A stretch of 64,000 nucleotides of DNA. Source: Sulfurospirillum multivorans DSM 12446. Its GTDB lineage: Bacteria > Campylobacterota > Campylobacteria > Campylobacterales > Sulfurospirillaceae. The translations under genes were made by a program, and so were the position numbers. A model generated the notes under the pieces. The model did no database searches, was not told the origin of the DNA, and was given only the letters and a program-made list of their open reading frames with translations. Numbering within the stretch: the stretch's first letter is position 1; every line of letters begins with the position of its first letter. Location of the stretch: NCBI RefSeq assembly GCF_000568815.1, contig NZ_CP007201.1, positions 2,985,654 through 3,049,653 on the forward strand. Reading direction: 5' to 3'. This document shows, in pieces, positions 54,491 through 64,000 of the stretch.

Positions 54491-54614
54491 TTCTAAATAC
54501 GTCTTTAAAGCAAAGCTCTAAAGACTACGTTAACACTGGGTTTACTTCGGCAGTAAGCCCGCGCACCTTTGGTGTTTTTCTGCTTGCAAAATGAATTTTG
54601 CAAGCAGTCTAATA
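54491..54614 (+). repeat. Dispersed structured repeat, copy 2
   Basis: Second copy of the repeat at 39521-39645, lying between the surA-like terminator and the end of accC, whose stop codon it includes. Stem GGGTTTAC (54538-54545) with GTAAGCCC (54553-54560), a small GCACC/GGTGT stem, and a terminal stem CTGCTTGCAAAAT (54580-54592) with ATTTTGCAAGCAG (54595-54607). It pairs better than copy 1 and has compensatory differences. Confidence 0.7.
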
Positions 54615-55940
54615 ACGTGAAAGGTAGTTTGTATCGAAATTATTCTCGATAAAATCTTCATTGTCCATCATATTTAAGTGAAAATCACGAACCGTTTTAA
54701 TGCCTTCAATTTGCAACTCACTCAACGCTTGTTTCATCTTCGCAATAGCGCGTGTGCGGCTCTCGCCCCAGACAATAAGTTTTCCAATCATGGAGTCATA
54801 ATTGGGTGGCACGATGTAGCCTTGATACGCATGCGAATCCATACGCACATTGCGCCCTCCTGGGATGATGTACTTTGTAATCTTACCGGGGCTTGGAATG
54901 AATTTGACAGGATCTTCCGCCGTAATGCGACATTCAATCGAATGACCTTTAAAGCTAAGTGCACTTTGATCAAAGAGTTTTTCACCCTCCGCCACGCGAA
55001 TCATCCATTCGATGATGTCAATGCCACTGACCATTTCACTCACACAATGCTCCACTTGAAGTCTCGTGTTCATTTCCATAAAGTAGAAGTTTTTATCGGC
55101 ATCTAAAAGAAACTCAAACGTACCCGCATTTTCATAGCCGATGTATTTGGTCGCTTTAACCGCGACTTCATGAAGTCGTGCTCTGGTCTTGGCGTCGAGT
55201 GCAATAGCAGGAGATTCTTCGATCAATTTTTGGTGACGTCGTTGCAATGAACAGTCGCGCTCACCAATGTGTACGACATTGCCAAACGAGTCGCCAATGA
55301 CTTGCACTTCGATGTGACGAGGATTTTTGATGTATTTTTCCATATAAAGCGCGCCATCACCAAAGGCACTGAGCGCTTCACTCTCCGCAGCAAGAAACGA
55401 TTTTTCCAAATCTTCCATCTTCTCAACCACACGCATACCACGTCCGCCACCGCCAGCACTGGCTTTCACAATAACAGGAAGCCCGATCTGCTCAGCCAAT
55501 TTTTTAGCGTCTTCAACACTCTCAAGAATGCCTTCGCTCCCAAGAATTACAGGTACACCTGCTTTTTTCATCACATCTTTGGCTTTGGATTTATCGCTCA
55601 TCAAAACCATAGAGTCAACCGAAGGACCGATAAATTTGATGTTGTGATGTTGGCACACTTCGACAAACGTTTGATTTTCACTTAAGAAACCATACCCTGG
55701 AAAGATCGCGTCACACCCACTGATCTCAGCCGCGCTGATGATCGAAGGAATACTAAGATAACTCTCCGATGATTTTGGCCCACCAATGCAAATACTCGCA
55801 TCGGCATGTTGAAGATAGAGCGCATCTTTGTCCGCAGTAGAATAAACCGCAATCGCTTGCTTGCCCATCTCTTTGATGGTCCTTATTGCGCGAAGGGCGA
55901 TCTCGCCGCGATTAGCAACAAGAATTTTCTCAATCTTCAT
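54609..55940 (-). CDS. accC: Biotin carboxylase subunit of acetyl-CoA carboxylase
   Basis: 443 residues. ATP-grasp features: VANRGEIALRAIRT at the start, glycine-rich loop KASAGGGGRGM (about 160-170), EKYIKNPRHIEVQ and MEMNTRLQVEH. It carboxylates biotin on AccB, the first half-reaction of fatty-acid synthesis. The start overlaps the accB stop by one base. Confidence 0.95.
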   Translation of the reverse strand: MKIEKILVANRGEIALRAIRTIKEMGKQAIAVYSTADKDALYLQHADASICIGGPKSSESYLSIPSIISAAEISGCDAIFPGYGFLSENQTFVEVCQHHNIKFIGPSVDSMVLMSDKSKAKDVMKKAGVPVILGSEGILESVEDAKKLAEQIGLPVIVKASAGGGGRGMRVVEKMEDLEKSFLAAESEALSAFGDGALYMEKYIKNPRHIEVQVIGDSFGNVVHIGERDCSLQRRHQKLIEESPAIALDAKTRARLHEVAVKATKYIGYENAGTFEFLLDADKNFYFMEMNTRLQVEHCVSEMVSGIDIIEWMIRVAEGEKLFDQSALSFKGHSIECRITAEDPVKFIPSPGKITKYIIPGGRNVRMDSHAYQGYIVPPNYDSMIGKLIVWGESRTRAIAKMKQALSELQIEGIKTVRDFHLNMMDNEDFIENNFDTNYLSRY

Positions 55941-56410
55941 TACACTTTCTCCACCGCAAAGATTGGCATATCGTATTCTACTGGCTGACCATCTTCAACA
56001 AGGATTTCTAAAATTTTACAGTCAAACTCTGCTTCGATTTCATTCATAATTTTCATCGCTTCGATAATTCCGATAGGCTGACCTTTACGGATAATATCGC
56101 CTACTTTTGCAAACGGAGCCGCACCCGGAGCTGGAGATTTGTAGAATGTTCCTACCATCGGTGATTTCATACTAAGTCCAGTCGGTGCCGCATTAATGCT
56201 TGCTTCGCCACCAACGTGCGCGGCAGGTGCTACAGTAGTAGACGCAGGCACAACGCTTGGAGCTTGCATAACAGGCGCTGCTGCATACGCAACAGGACCA
56301 TCAAAACCTTTTTGAAGTTCAATGCTAAAATCACCCTCTTTGATTTTCAGTTTTGTAATATCGCTTTTATCAAAAATACGTATTAACTCTCTAATCTCAC
56401 TTTTGTCCAT
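55940..56410 (-). CDS. accB: Biotin carboxyl carrier protein
   Basis: 156 residues. A short N-terminal domain, an Ala/Pro-rich linker (about 50-85) and the biotinyl domain (about 85-156) with the biotinylation motif EAMKIMNE, Lys in the centre. It shuttles carboxybiotin between AccC and the transferase. First gene of accBC, divergent from dcd. Confidence 0.95.
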   Translation of the reverse strand: MDKSEIRELIRIFDKSDITKLKIKEGDFSIELQKGFDGPVAYAAAPVMQAPSVVPASTTVAPAAHVGGEASINAAPTGLSMKSPMVGTFYKSPAPGAAPFAKVGDIIRKGQPIGIIEAMKIMNEIEAEFDCKILEILVEDGQPVEYDMPIFAVEKV

Positions 56411-56438
56411 TCGGTTTCTCCTAAATATTTGCCATTTT

Positions 56439-56465
56439 TTGGCATGACATAAAATGTGTTATAAT
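56439..56465 (+). promoter_or_regulatory. Candidate dcd promoter
   Basis: TATAAT at 56460-56465 with TTGGCA at 56439-56444, a 15-base spacer that is short for sigma-70. The -35 region overlaps a small inverted repeat (TGCCA...TGGCA). Confidence 0.4.
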
Positions 56466-56501
56466 ACCACACTAAATATATACGATCACTTAAGGGAAGT
56501 T

Positions 56502-57062
56502 ATGGGTTTAAAAGCAGACAGTTGGATACGAGAAAAATCGCTCAAAGAGCGTATGATAGAGCCTTTTTGCGAAGAGCAAGTGGGCAAAGATGTCGTCAGT
56601 TATGGTGTGAGCAGTTACGGGTATGACATCCGCGTAGGACGTGAATTTAAGATCTTTACCAATGTCAATTCCACCGTGGTTGACCCCAAAGAATTTGACG
56701 ATAAAAATGTCATCGATTTTGAAGGTGACATCTGTATTGTCCCCCCAAACTCGTTTGCCTTAGCACGTACGGTTGAGTACTTTAGAATCCCAAAAAACGT
56801 CCTAGCCATTTGTCTAGGAAAAAGCACCTATGCACGTTGTGGCATCATTGTGAATGTAACACCTTTTGAGCCAGAATTTGAAGGTCACATCACCATCGAA
56901 ATTTCAAACACGACACCACTCCCCGCCAAAATTTATGCCAACGAAGGCATCGCGCAAGTCCTCTTTTTAGAGGGTGATACCGCGTGTGAAACCACCTATA
57001 AAGATAAGCACGGTAAGTACCAAGGGCAAACAGGCATTACCTTACCACGCATTTTAAAATAA
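56502..57062 (+). CDS. dcd: dCTP deaminase
   Basis: 186 residues from the ATG at 56502 (GGGAAG before it); a longer start at 56454 lies in the promoter. Conserved [14 protein letters not shown] near residue 40, and [10 protein letters not shown] with the catalytic [13 protein letters not shown]. It deaminates dCTP to dUTP in the pathway to dTTP. Confidence 0.95.
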   Translation: MGLKADSWIREKSLKERMIEPFCEEQVGKDVVSYGVSSYGYDIRVGREFKIFTNVNSTVVDPKEFDDKNVIDFEGDICIVPPNSFALARTVEYFRIPKNVLAICLGKSTYARCGIIVNVTPFEPEFEGHITIEISNTTPLPAKIYANEGIAQVLFLEGDTACETTYKDKHGKYQGQTGITLPRILK

Positions 57063-57068
57063 CCGCTG

Positions 57069-57707
57069 ATGGCTTTACATGTAAAGGCTTTAGAACACAC
57101 CAATGCAGAAGAGTTTGATGGTTTTTATGCCATCTACTCTACTGCATTTCCCCTTTGTGAACAAAAATCTCGCGATGCACTTTTAGCGATGCAACACGCC
57201 TCTTTTTACACGATTTATCTTGCTTACAATGACGAAAAAATTGTTGGATTTTGCATTATGTACCATCCGCACGATGACAATTTTTGCTTGCTTGAATACA
57301 TGGCGGTTGATGAGAGTCTTCGTGGTATTGGACTTGGCTCCACGCTTTTACAAAGTAGCATTGATCATCTTTTTAAAACGCATGGTACACGCGCACTTTT
57401 GATCGAAATCGACTCACCTGAAAAAAGCTCGAAAGAGCAAGAAATTCGTGAAAAACGGGAAGAATTTTACCGTCGTTTGGGTGCGTTAAAAATAGATCCA
57501 TTTGATTATATCCTTCCCTCTCAAACCAGTGAACTTGCTCCTCCAATGGAGCTTTTGGTATACCATCCAACTCTGCGCGAAGTTTCGAAAGAGAGCTTGC
57601 AAACATGGCTTGAAAAACTTTATGAAAATGTGTATGGATGCTCCAAAACAGACCCACGCATTGCGCACATGTTAGCGCATGTACCACAGATTTTAACCCT
57701 TATGTAA
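57069..57707 (+). CDS. GNAT-family N-acetyltransferase
   Basis: 212 residues. The acetyl-CoA loop is ESLRGIGLGSTLLQSS (R/Q-x-x-G-x-G/A at about 86-91), after the beta-4 strand CLLEYMAVD. The extra C-terminal 60 residues have no known motif. Substrate unknown. It starts 6 bases after dcd and begins with a palindrome copy (57075-57086) that encodes Leu-His-Val-Lys. Confidence 0.82.
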   Translation: MALHVKALEHTNAEEFDGFYAIYSTAFPLCEQKSRDALLAMQHASFYTIYLAYNDEKIVGFCIMYHPHDDNFCLLEYMAVDESLRGIGLGSTLLQSSIDHLFKTHGTRALLIEIDSPEKSSKEQEIREKREEFYRRLGALKIDPFDYILPSQTSELAPPMELLVYHPTLREVSKESLQTWLEKLYENVYGCSKTDPRIAHMLAHVPQILTLM

Positions 57708-57718
57708 AAGGATTTTTG

Positions 57719-58174
57719 ATGGAGATTTTTTTAAGCGACCAATACGAAACCCTCTGGACAGCGATTAGTTCCATTATGGGCATTATCGCAACGACTTTGG
57801 CTATTTTTGCACTTATTTATTCGATGCGAACCTACCGTAAAACCATGCAAATCGTCCACTACGGCGAAATCGATAAAATGTACTTCGAAATTCTCAAAGA
57901 AGCCCTTGCCAAACCGCACTTGGTCCAAAAAAACAGTGAACGAAGTGCCGAACAAGAGGTGGAGTATGACATCTACGCATTTATTATCTGGAACTTTTTA
58001 GAGTCGATTTATGATCGCTGTATGCTCGATCATGATCTACAAAAAACATGGTTTCCCATCATCCAAGCCGAACGAAAAATCCACCTACCGTGGATTCAAG
58101 AGAGTGAGAACAGAGCAAAATTCAAAATTGAGTTTTTGAGCTTTATTGATGAGGGGAAGTTTGAAGTAGCGTAA
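57719..58174 (+). CDS. Small membrane-anchored protein of unknown function
   Basis: 151 residues from the ATG at 57719 (AAGGA before it), a better start than 57638, which overlaps the acetyltransferase. One N-terminal membrane helix (about 14-36), then a charged cytoplasmic helical domain with several aromatic residues (IWNFLESIYDRCM). Resembles other uncharacterised bacterial proteins with a DUF-type layout; function not recognised. Confidence 0.75.
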   Translation: MEIFLSDQYETLWTAISSIMGIIATTLAIFALIYSMRTYRKTMQIVHYGEIDKMYFEILKEALAKPHLVQKNSERSAEQEVEYDIYAFIIWNFLESIYDRCMLDHDLQKTWFPIIQAERKIHLPWIQESENRAKFKIEFLSFIDEGKFEVA

Positions 58175-58190
58175 GGCTACTTCTGGATCT

Positions 58191-58460
58191 TTAGCCAAAA
58201 AGTTCACTATGCGTTGCAAGTCTTGCCAAGATGATTTCATCATTTATTTTTTGATACACTAATAAAACATCGCCACCTAGATGACACTCCCTAAAATCTT
58301 TCCAGTTACCTTTTAACGTATGGTCTTTTGATTCTGGAGGGAGTTCTTTACCCTCTTTTAAGAGCGCTAAAAAAGAAACGAGCTTTTCAAATTGAGTGTC
58401 TGTTAATTTCGCATGGGCATAATCTTTTAAAAATGATTTATGCCGTTTAAGCGTTGGCAC
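58191..58460 (-). CDS. YafQ-type RelE-superfamily toxin
   Basis: 89 residues, the size of YafQ mRNA interferases. It begins MPTLKRHKSFLKDY and has the family run LKGNWKDFRECHL, GDVLLVYQ and a final LATHSELFG; the late His and the Arg in ECH-type positions correspond to catalytic residues of YafQ. It would cleave mRNA at the ribosome when free. It overlaps the antitoxin gene by 14 bases. Confidence 0.9.
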   Translation of the reverse strand: MPTLKRHKSFLKDYAHAKLTDTQFEKLVSFLALLKEGKELPPESKDHTLKGNWKDFRECHLGGDVLLVYQKINDEIILARLATHSELFG

Positions 58461-58695
58461 GTTTCAACTCATCAAGTGAAAAAGTGTCAACATTTTTACC
58501 TTCTCGAATCTCTTGCAATATTTTTTGTGTTTTTGCATTAGGTATTTCGATGTCAAAAGGGATGCCTTTTCTAAGGCGGACTTGATTTAAAAAGAGATTG
58601 ACAGCCTCGCCTAGGGTTAAACCAAGTGTTGCAAAAATCTCTTGCGCTTCTTGTTTGACAGTGGGGTCCAGTTTGATGCTTGTGGTTTGCCTCAT
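58447..58695 (-). CDS. DinJ/RelB-type antitoxin
   Basis: 82 residues. N-terminal ribbon-helix-helix (TTSIKLDPTVKQEAQEIFATLGLTLGEAVNLFL is the typical layout) followed by a toxin-binding tail. It neutralises the YafQ-like toxin and represses the shared promoter. Confidence 0.9.
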   Translation of the reverse strand: MRQTTSIKLDPTVKQEAQEIFATLGLTLGEAVNLFLNQVRLRKGIPFDIEIPNAKTQKILQEIREGKNVDTFSLDELKRANA

Positions 58696-58715
58696 GATTT
58701 TCTCCTTTCAAATTT

Positions 58716-58757
58716 ATACTACGATAGTATTATAGAGCAATCACAAAACCTTGTCAA
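58716..58757 (-). promoter_or_regulatory. Autoregulated toxin-antitoxin promoter
   Basis: On the minus strand a fully consensus sigma-70 promoter: TTGACA (complement of 58752-58757), 17-base spacer, TATAAT (complement of 58729-58734). A perfect inverted repeat ATACTA-CGA-TAGTAT at 58716-58730 overlaps the -10 and start, a suitable operator for the RHH antitoxin. Confidence 0.88.
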
Positions 58758-59930
58758 TTACTTCTCCACCCTCAACAACAACCCATTCAAATAAAACGAT
58801 GCAGAGGCATTGATAAGGCACGGATGGTCGCTGTCTTGTTGCATTTGCTCAAGCAGTATGTATTGCACTTTAAGATCGTGGGAGACTTCCATTGCGATCT
58901 CCAAAAGCTCTTTTTTGCCGACGTGAAAGGAGCAAGAAAAGAGTGCGATTAAACCGCCATCTTTGACCGCTTTGGTACTTTCCATCAGGAGGTGTTTGAA
59001 ACCTCGTTTGGCACCACTGGCTTGCTCTTTGGTTTTGGCGAAGGATGGTGGGTCAAGGACGATTAGATCAAAACTATTTTTATATTTTTTCTCTTTCATA
59101 AACGTAAACGCGTCGGCTGCATAGGTTTCATACGTCTCCATTGCATTGGCGTGCAAGTTTACTTTGGTTTGCTCTATCGCTGATTCAGAGATGTCCACAA
59201 AGACCGCATTTTTTGCACCTTTGGAGAGTGCGTAGATGCCAAAACCACCCGCATTACAGCAGATGTCAAGCACCGTGTCGTTTTCTTTGATATAACTGGC
59301 ACAGATGGCTCTGTTTTTGCGCTGATCGAGGTAAAAGCCTGTTTTTTGGGCATCTTCGATGTCGACTAAAAAATTGAGCCCATTTTCACTCAGTGTAAAT
59401 TCTTTGGTGGGAGTTCCAAAAAGTGTGCCATTTTTACTCTCCAAACCTTCGATTTCGCGGGAGTGAACGTCTGATTTTTCGACGATCCATGAAGGATTTA
59501 CGAGCTGTTTGAGGGTGCTGAGGATGAGTTCGCGAAAGACTTCCATGCCTGCGGTGTTGATCTGAAGGGAGAGTGTGTCGCCGTATTTGTCGACGATCAG
59601 TCCTGGTAAAAAATCGGCTTCGGAGTGGATGAGTCGCACGGCATTGGTTTGCGCTAGAAGTGCTTCACGCTTATTGATCGCTTTTTTGATGCGGTTATGG
59701 AAAAACTTTTTGCCGATCTCTTCTTTGCCAAAACTCAAGATTCGTGCGAAAATGGCACATTTGGGATTGACATACGCGGTTCCTAAAAAACCGTCTTTTT
59801 TGGAGAAGAGTGCGACTATCTCACCACTTTGAAACTCCTCAGCGCTTGAGTCGATTTCGTTGGCGTACACCCATGGGGTAAAGCGTCTGATTTTGGGAAC
59901 AACGGAGTGTTTTACGTATACTTTATTCAA
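58758..59930 (-). CDS. RlmI-like 23S rRNA cytosine methyltransferase
   Basis: 390 residues with an N-terminal PUA domain (about 1-80), a RlmI-like middle domain, and a class I methyltransferase fold (VLDICCNAGGFGIYAL for SAM binding; catalytic LDPPSFAKTKEQA). Members methylate a cytosine C5 of 23S rRNA (m5C1962 in E. coli). Its start overlaps the neighbouring hydrolase gene by 8 bases. Confidence 0.87.
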   Translation of the reverse strand: MNKVYVKHSVVPKIRRFTPWVYANEIDSSAEEFQSGEIVALFSKKDGFLGTAYVNPKCAIFARILSFGKEEIGKKFFHNRIKKAINKREALLAQTNAVRLIHSEADFLPGLIVDKYGDTLSLQINTAGMEVFRELILSTLKQLVNPSWIVEKSDVHSREIEGLESKNGTLFGTPTKEFTLSENGLNFLVDIEDAQKTGFYLDQRKNRAICASYIKENDTVLDICCNAGGFGIYALSKGAKNAVFVDISESAIEQTKVNLHANAMETYETYAADAFTFMKEKKYKNSFDLIVLDPPSFAKTKEQASGAKRGFKHLLMESTKAVKDGGLIALFSCSFHVGKKELLEIAMEVSHDLKVQYILLEQMQQDSDHPCLINASASFYLNGLLLRVEK

Positions 59931-60705
59931 TGATTTTTCCTAATATAGTTTGTAACTCTTTGGTAAATGCAGGATATTCGAGCACGCTCTCGTGCGTTGT
60001 GTTAAATAACGTTACATGTAAAGGTTTGGTTGGCATCGCTTCTAAGAGTTTTTCAAGATGATATCGTGGGATGAGCAGATCATTTTCAACTTCGATGACA
60101 GCAATTTTTGCTTTGACTAAAGGGAGGTAATTCACACTTTCAAATTTGTTTTTGAGCAAAAGATCAATCGGGAAGAAAGGGTACTTGAGCTTGGCTAAAG
60201 AGAGGATCGAATCATACGGTGTGATTAAAACCAAGCCGTCCACAACGCGTTTGCTGGCAAGATACGTCGCAACGCCTGTGCCTAAACTTCGCCCTATCAC
60301 AACCACTTTGCGACCCTTGGCATAGGTGTCATAAATTTTCAAAGCATCTTCAAAAAAAGCTTGCTCGCTAGGCTCGCCTGTGCTTTCAACATACCCTCGG
60401 TAGTTAAAGGCAACTATATCATACCCTTGTAACGCTTTTACGTCTAAAACAAAGCGTGTTGCATCATCAGCATTTCCACCAAAGTAGAGAATCAACCCTG
60501 CATCGCTTTGTGCATCGGAGCGAAGCACGCCATCTAACACGGCTTCACCCTTTACATGTAAAGAGAGTGGCGCAATGTTTTCACCACTGACTTTGGGGTG
60601 CTTTTCAATCAATTTAGCGGGGAAAAGCTGATCGTTCTGTGTAAAATAGAGATACCCCATCGCTACCAAATAAAATCCGATCACCCCAAATAAGAGTTTT
60701 TTCAT
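59923..60705 (-). CDS. Membrane-anchored alpha/beta hydrolase (BEM46-like)
   Basis: 260 residues: an N-terminal membrane anchor (about 5-22), then an alpha/beta hydrolase with nucleophile elbow GRSLGTG (Ser in G-x-S-x-G) and late His in TTHESVLE. Natural substrate unknown. Two palindrome copies lie within it (60012, 60551). Confidence 0.85.
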   Translation of the reverse strand: MKKLLFGVIGFYLVAMGYLYFTQNDQLFPAKLIEKHPKVSGENIAPLSLHVKGEAVLDGVLRSDAQSDAGLILYFGGNADDATRFVLDVKALQGYDIVAFNYRGYVESTGEPSEQAFFEDALKIYDTYAKGRKVVVIGRSLGTGVATYLASKRVVDGLVLITPYDSILSLAKLKYPFFPIDLLLKNKFESVNYLPLVKAKIAVIEVENDLLIPRYHLEKLLEAMPTKPLHVTLFNTTHESVLEYPAFTKELQTILGKIIE

Positions 60706-61289
60706 CGTTCTTCCTTCTTCAAAAACACCGTAAAATCGCCATCCATATAGCCCTCGTAAATTTCCACATCGTACACAAAATCACTCACGTGCGCTTCGAT
60801 TTCTTCAGGTAAAAAGTAGTTAAAATGCCCCTGCGTTTCTTCACCTCTAAGGAGGTTAAAGACAAACCCTTTTTTGGAAACTTCGTAACAACGGCGGATA
60901 AACAAAAAGGTCTCAAAGCGGTTCAAGATATTCATCGAACCACTGGCGATGTAAAAGTCCGCGCATTCTAGTTCATCGTTTAAAATATCTTTATGCACAC
61001 ACGTCTGCTTTGTGCGTTTATGCGCCACAAAAAGAGCTTCTTCAAGCATATCGTAGCCTGTGTATTTTCGAGGCAATGCGCCTTTTTGCTGCAAAAAAAG
61101 ATACAAATCGCCAAAGCCACACCCTGCATCAATAACGCTACTGGAGGGCAAATGCTCTCCCAAAAGCTCATGAATCACTTCAAAACGGGTGTGTTGAGAC
61201 TGTTTGGAGTTCCAATTAAGACCTCGTGCCGTACAGCCATAACGCTTTATGGCATTTTCATAAAACGTTTTATTGTTAATTCGTGGCAT
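60702..61289 (-). CDS. Class I SAM-dependent methyltransferase
   Basis: 195 residues. SAM-binding motif VIDAGCGFGDLYLFL (about 56-70) and motif IV-like FYIASGSMN. Conserved start MPRINNKTFYENAIKRYG. Target unknown. Overlaps the hydrolase start by 4 bases. Confidence 0.82.
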   Translation of the reverse strand: MPRINNKTFYENAIKRYGCTARGLNWNSKQSQHTRFEVIHELLGEHLPSSSVIDAGCGFGDLYLFLQQKGALPRKYTGYDMLEEALFVAHKRTKQTCVHKDILNDELECADFYIASGSMNILNRFETFLFIRRCYEVSKKGFVFNLLRGEETQGHFNYFLPEEIEAHVSDFVYDVEIYEGYMDGDFTVFLKKEER

Positions 61290-61319
61290 AAAAGGAGGCT
61301 AAAAAAGAAGGGGACACTT

Positions 61320-62039
61320 TTAGCTTAAAAGTGTCGAAACGCTTTGTTGCATCATGCTATTTTGATGTACTTGTGCGAGAACTGAGCTGGTTAGTTTGAT
61401 CTCATCACTTTTTAATGAGGCAATTTTTTGATCGAGTGGAGTTTCAGAGATCTGTGAATTTGCACTGCTTAAATTGGTAATGGCCGTGAGTGAATTGGTA
61501 ATGGAACTGCTGGCAGAATTAATCTGTGTGCTTGTCGTTTGGCTTAAAGTGCTGAGATTTTCTCTAAAATTAGCGATGCCTTCTTGATCATCGACTGAGA
61601 GTTCACTCAGCCCACTTACATCCAGCCCATAGTTACTGGAAAGTAAATTTTGTCCATTGTAAGTGCTCTGTGTCGCAATGTCTTGCATAGAGCTGCTAAT
61701 CGCATTAAACTCCTCTTGAATCATCGCTTTTTGATCGCTATTTAAAGAAGCATTATTGTAACTCACAGAGAGTTCATTGAGCTTATCCGTTCCTGCACTA
61801 ATCGCTTGCAATGAAGAGTCTGCGATCTGGTACATGCTGATCGTCTCATTGGCATTTTGAACATTTTGAGTCAATGAAGAAATTTGAGAACTCAGCGCAT
61901 CAGAGATGATAAGACTGGCACTGTCTTTGCCACTGAGTTCTCGTGTTGCCCCAATTTTCTCTAACGTTGTATCTGTATTGTTTTTATTTTGGGAAATCAA
62001 GTTTAAAATTTGATTATTGGAACTGCTTGAAATGGTCAT
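61320..62039 (-). CDS. flaC: FlaC-like flagellin homologue
   Basis: 239 residues from the ATG at 62039 (AAGGAG seven bases before); a longer start at 62090 runs into the -35 region. It has the flagellin N-terminal D0/D1 domain (ISDALSSQISSLTQNVQNANETISMYQIADSSLQ) and C-terminal D1/D0 helix but almost no surface-exposed centre, which matches Campylobacter FlaC, a secreted flagellin-like protein (249 residues) and not the main filament protein. It precedes pse genes for flagellin glycosylation. Confidence 0.82.
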   Translation of the reverse strand: MTISSSSNNQILNLISQNKNNTDTTLEKIGATRELSGKDSASLIISDALSSQISSLTQNVQNANETISMYQIADSSLQAISAGTDKLNELSVSYNNASLNSDQKAMIQEEFNAISSSMQDIATQSTYNGQNLLSSNYGLDVSGLSELSVDDQEGIANFRENLSTLSQTTSTQINSASSSITNSLTAITNLSSANSQISETPLDQKIASLKSDEIKLTSSVLAQVHQNSMMQQSVSTLLS

Positions 62040-62067
62040 CACAGGCTCCTTGTTTAAAGTTGTCTTT

Positions 62068-64000
<1,933 letters not shown>

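Overview
The window looks like chromosomal DNA of a Campylobacterota (epsilonproteobacterial) anaerobe, most like Sulfurospirillum. The reasons are an A/T-rich genome, a futalosine-pathway mqnA, pseB/pseC next to a FlaC-like flagellin, an OprD-like porin, and arsenate-respiration genes. The genus is inferred from gene content; no search was run.

Region 1 (1-10.2 kb): the end of an interrupted porin gene, a lipoprotein with three rhodanese domains, and a ten-gene minus-strand operon reading arsC, ccdA-like, thioredoxin lipoprotein, rhodanese, TSUP permease (frameshifted), CDF metal exporter, arsP, rhodanese, mini-thioredoxin, atypical response regulator. Next come arsB and a second arsC. Two near-identical inverted repeats sit on the promoters of arsC and arsB, but no arsR gene is visible. 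Region 2 (10.4-20.2 kb): aioBA arsenite oxidase, then a minus-strand block (MFS, DUF190, CrcB, TSUP, modC-modB-TOBE-modA-modE). This block is bounded on its far side by a second copy of the last 47 codons of aioA, which differs only at synonymous positions.

Region 3 (20.2-42.2 kb): an ABC-exporter/outer-membrane operon (LolD-like ATPase, FtsX-type permease, LolA-like protein, beta-barrel) downstream of a three-gene sensory system (PhnD-like binding protein, histidine kinase, sigma-54 activator). Divergent from it is an arrCAB operon for arsenate respiration with a consensus sigma-54 promoter. The permease gene is split by a 7.58-kb transposon (23072-30651) with near-perfect terminal inverted repeats and a 10-bp direct repeat of the target. 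It carries an IS1595-type transposase, a fused double adenine methyltransferase, an AlwI-like type IIS restriction enzyme and an unassigned four-gene set around a metallophosphoesterase. Deleting the element in silico restores a 412-residue permease. A PstS-like protein and a frameshifted chemoreceptor follow arrCAB.

Region 4 (42.2-64 kb): ordinary backbone with an MreB paralogue, terC, mqnA, gdhA, eutBC plus an ethanolamine permease, upp, malic enzyme, gltX, a SurA-like chaperone, accCB, dcd, a YafQ/DinJ-type toxin-antitoxin pair, RlmI-like methyltransferase, flaC, pseB and partial pseC.

Together the genes describe an organism equipped to oxidise arsenite, respire arsenate and expel arsenic, with its own molybdate supply for the two molybdoenzymes. 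Two signals are not explained by genes. One is a palindrome (TTACATGTAA) found at least 23 times, mostly in backbone DNA and absent from the transposon. The other is a 124-bp element in two copies whose hairpins show compensatory base changes.
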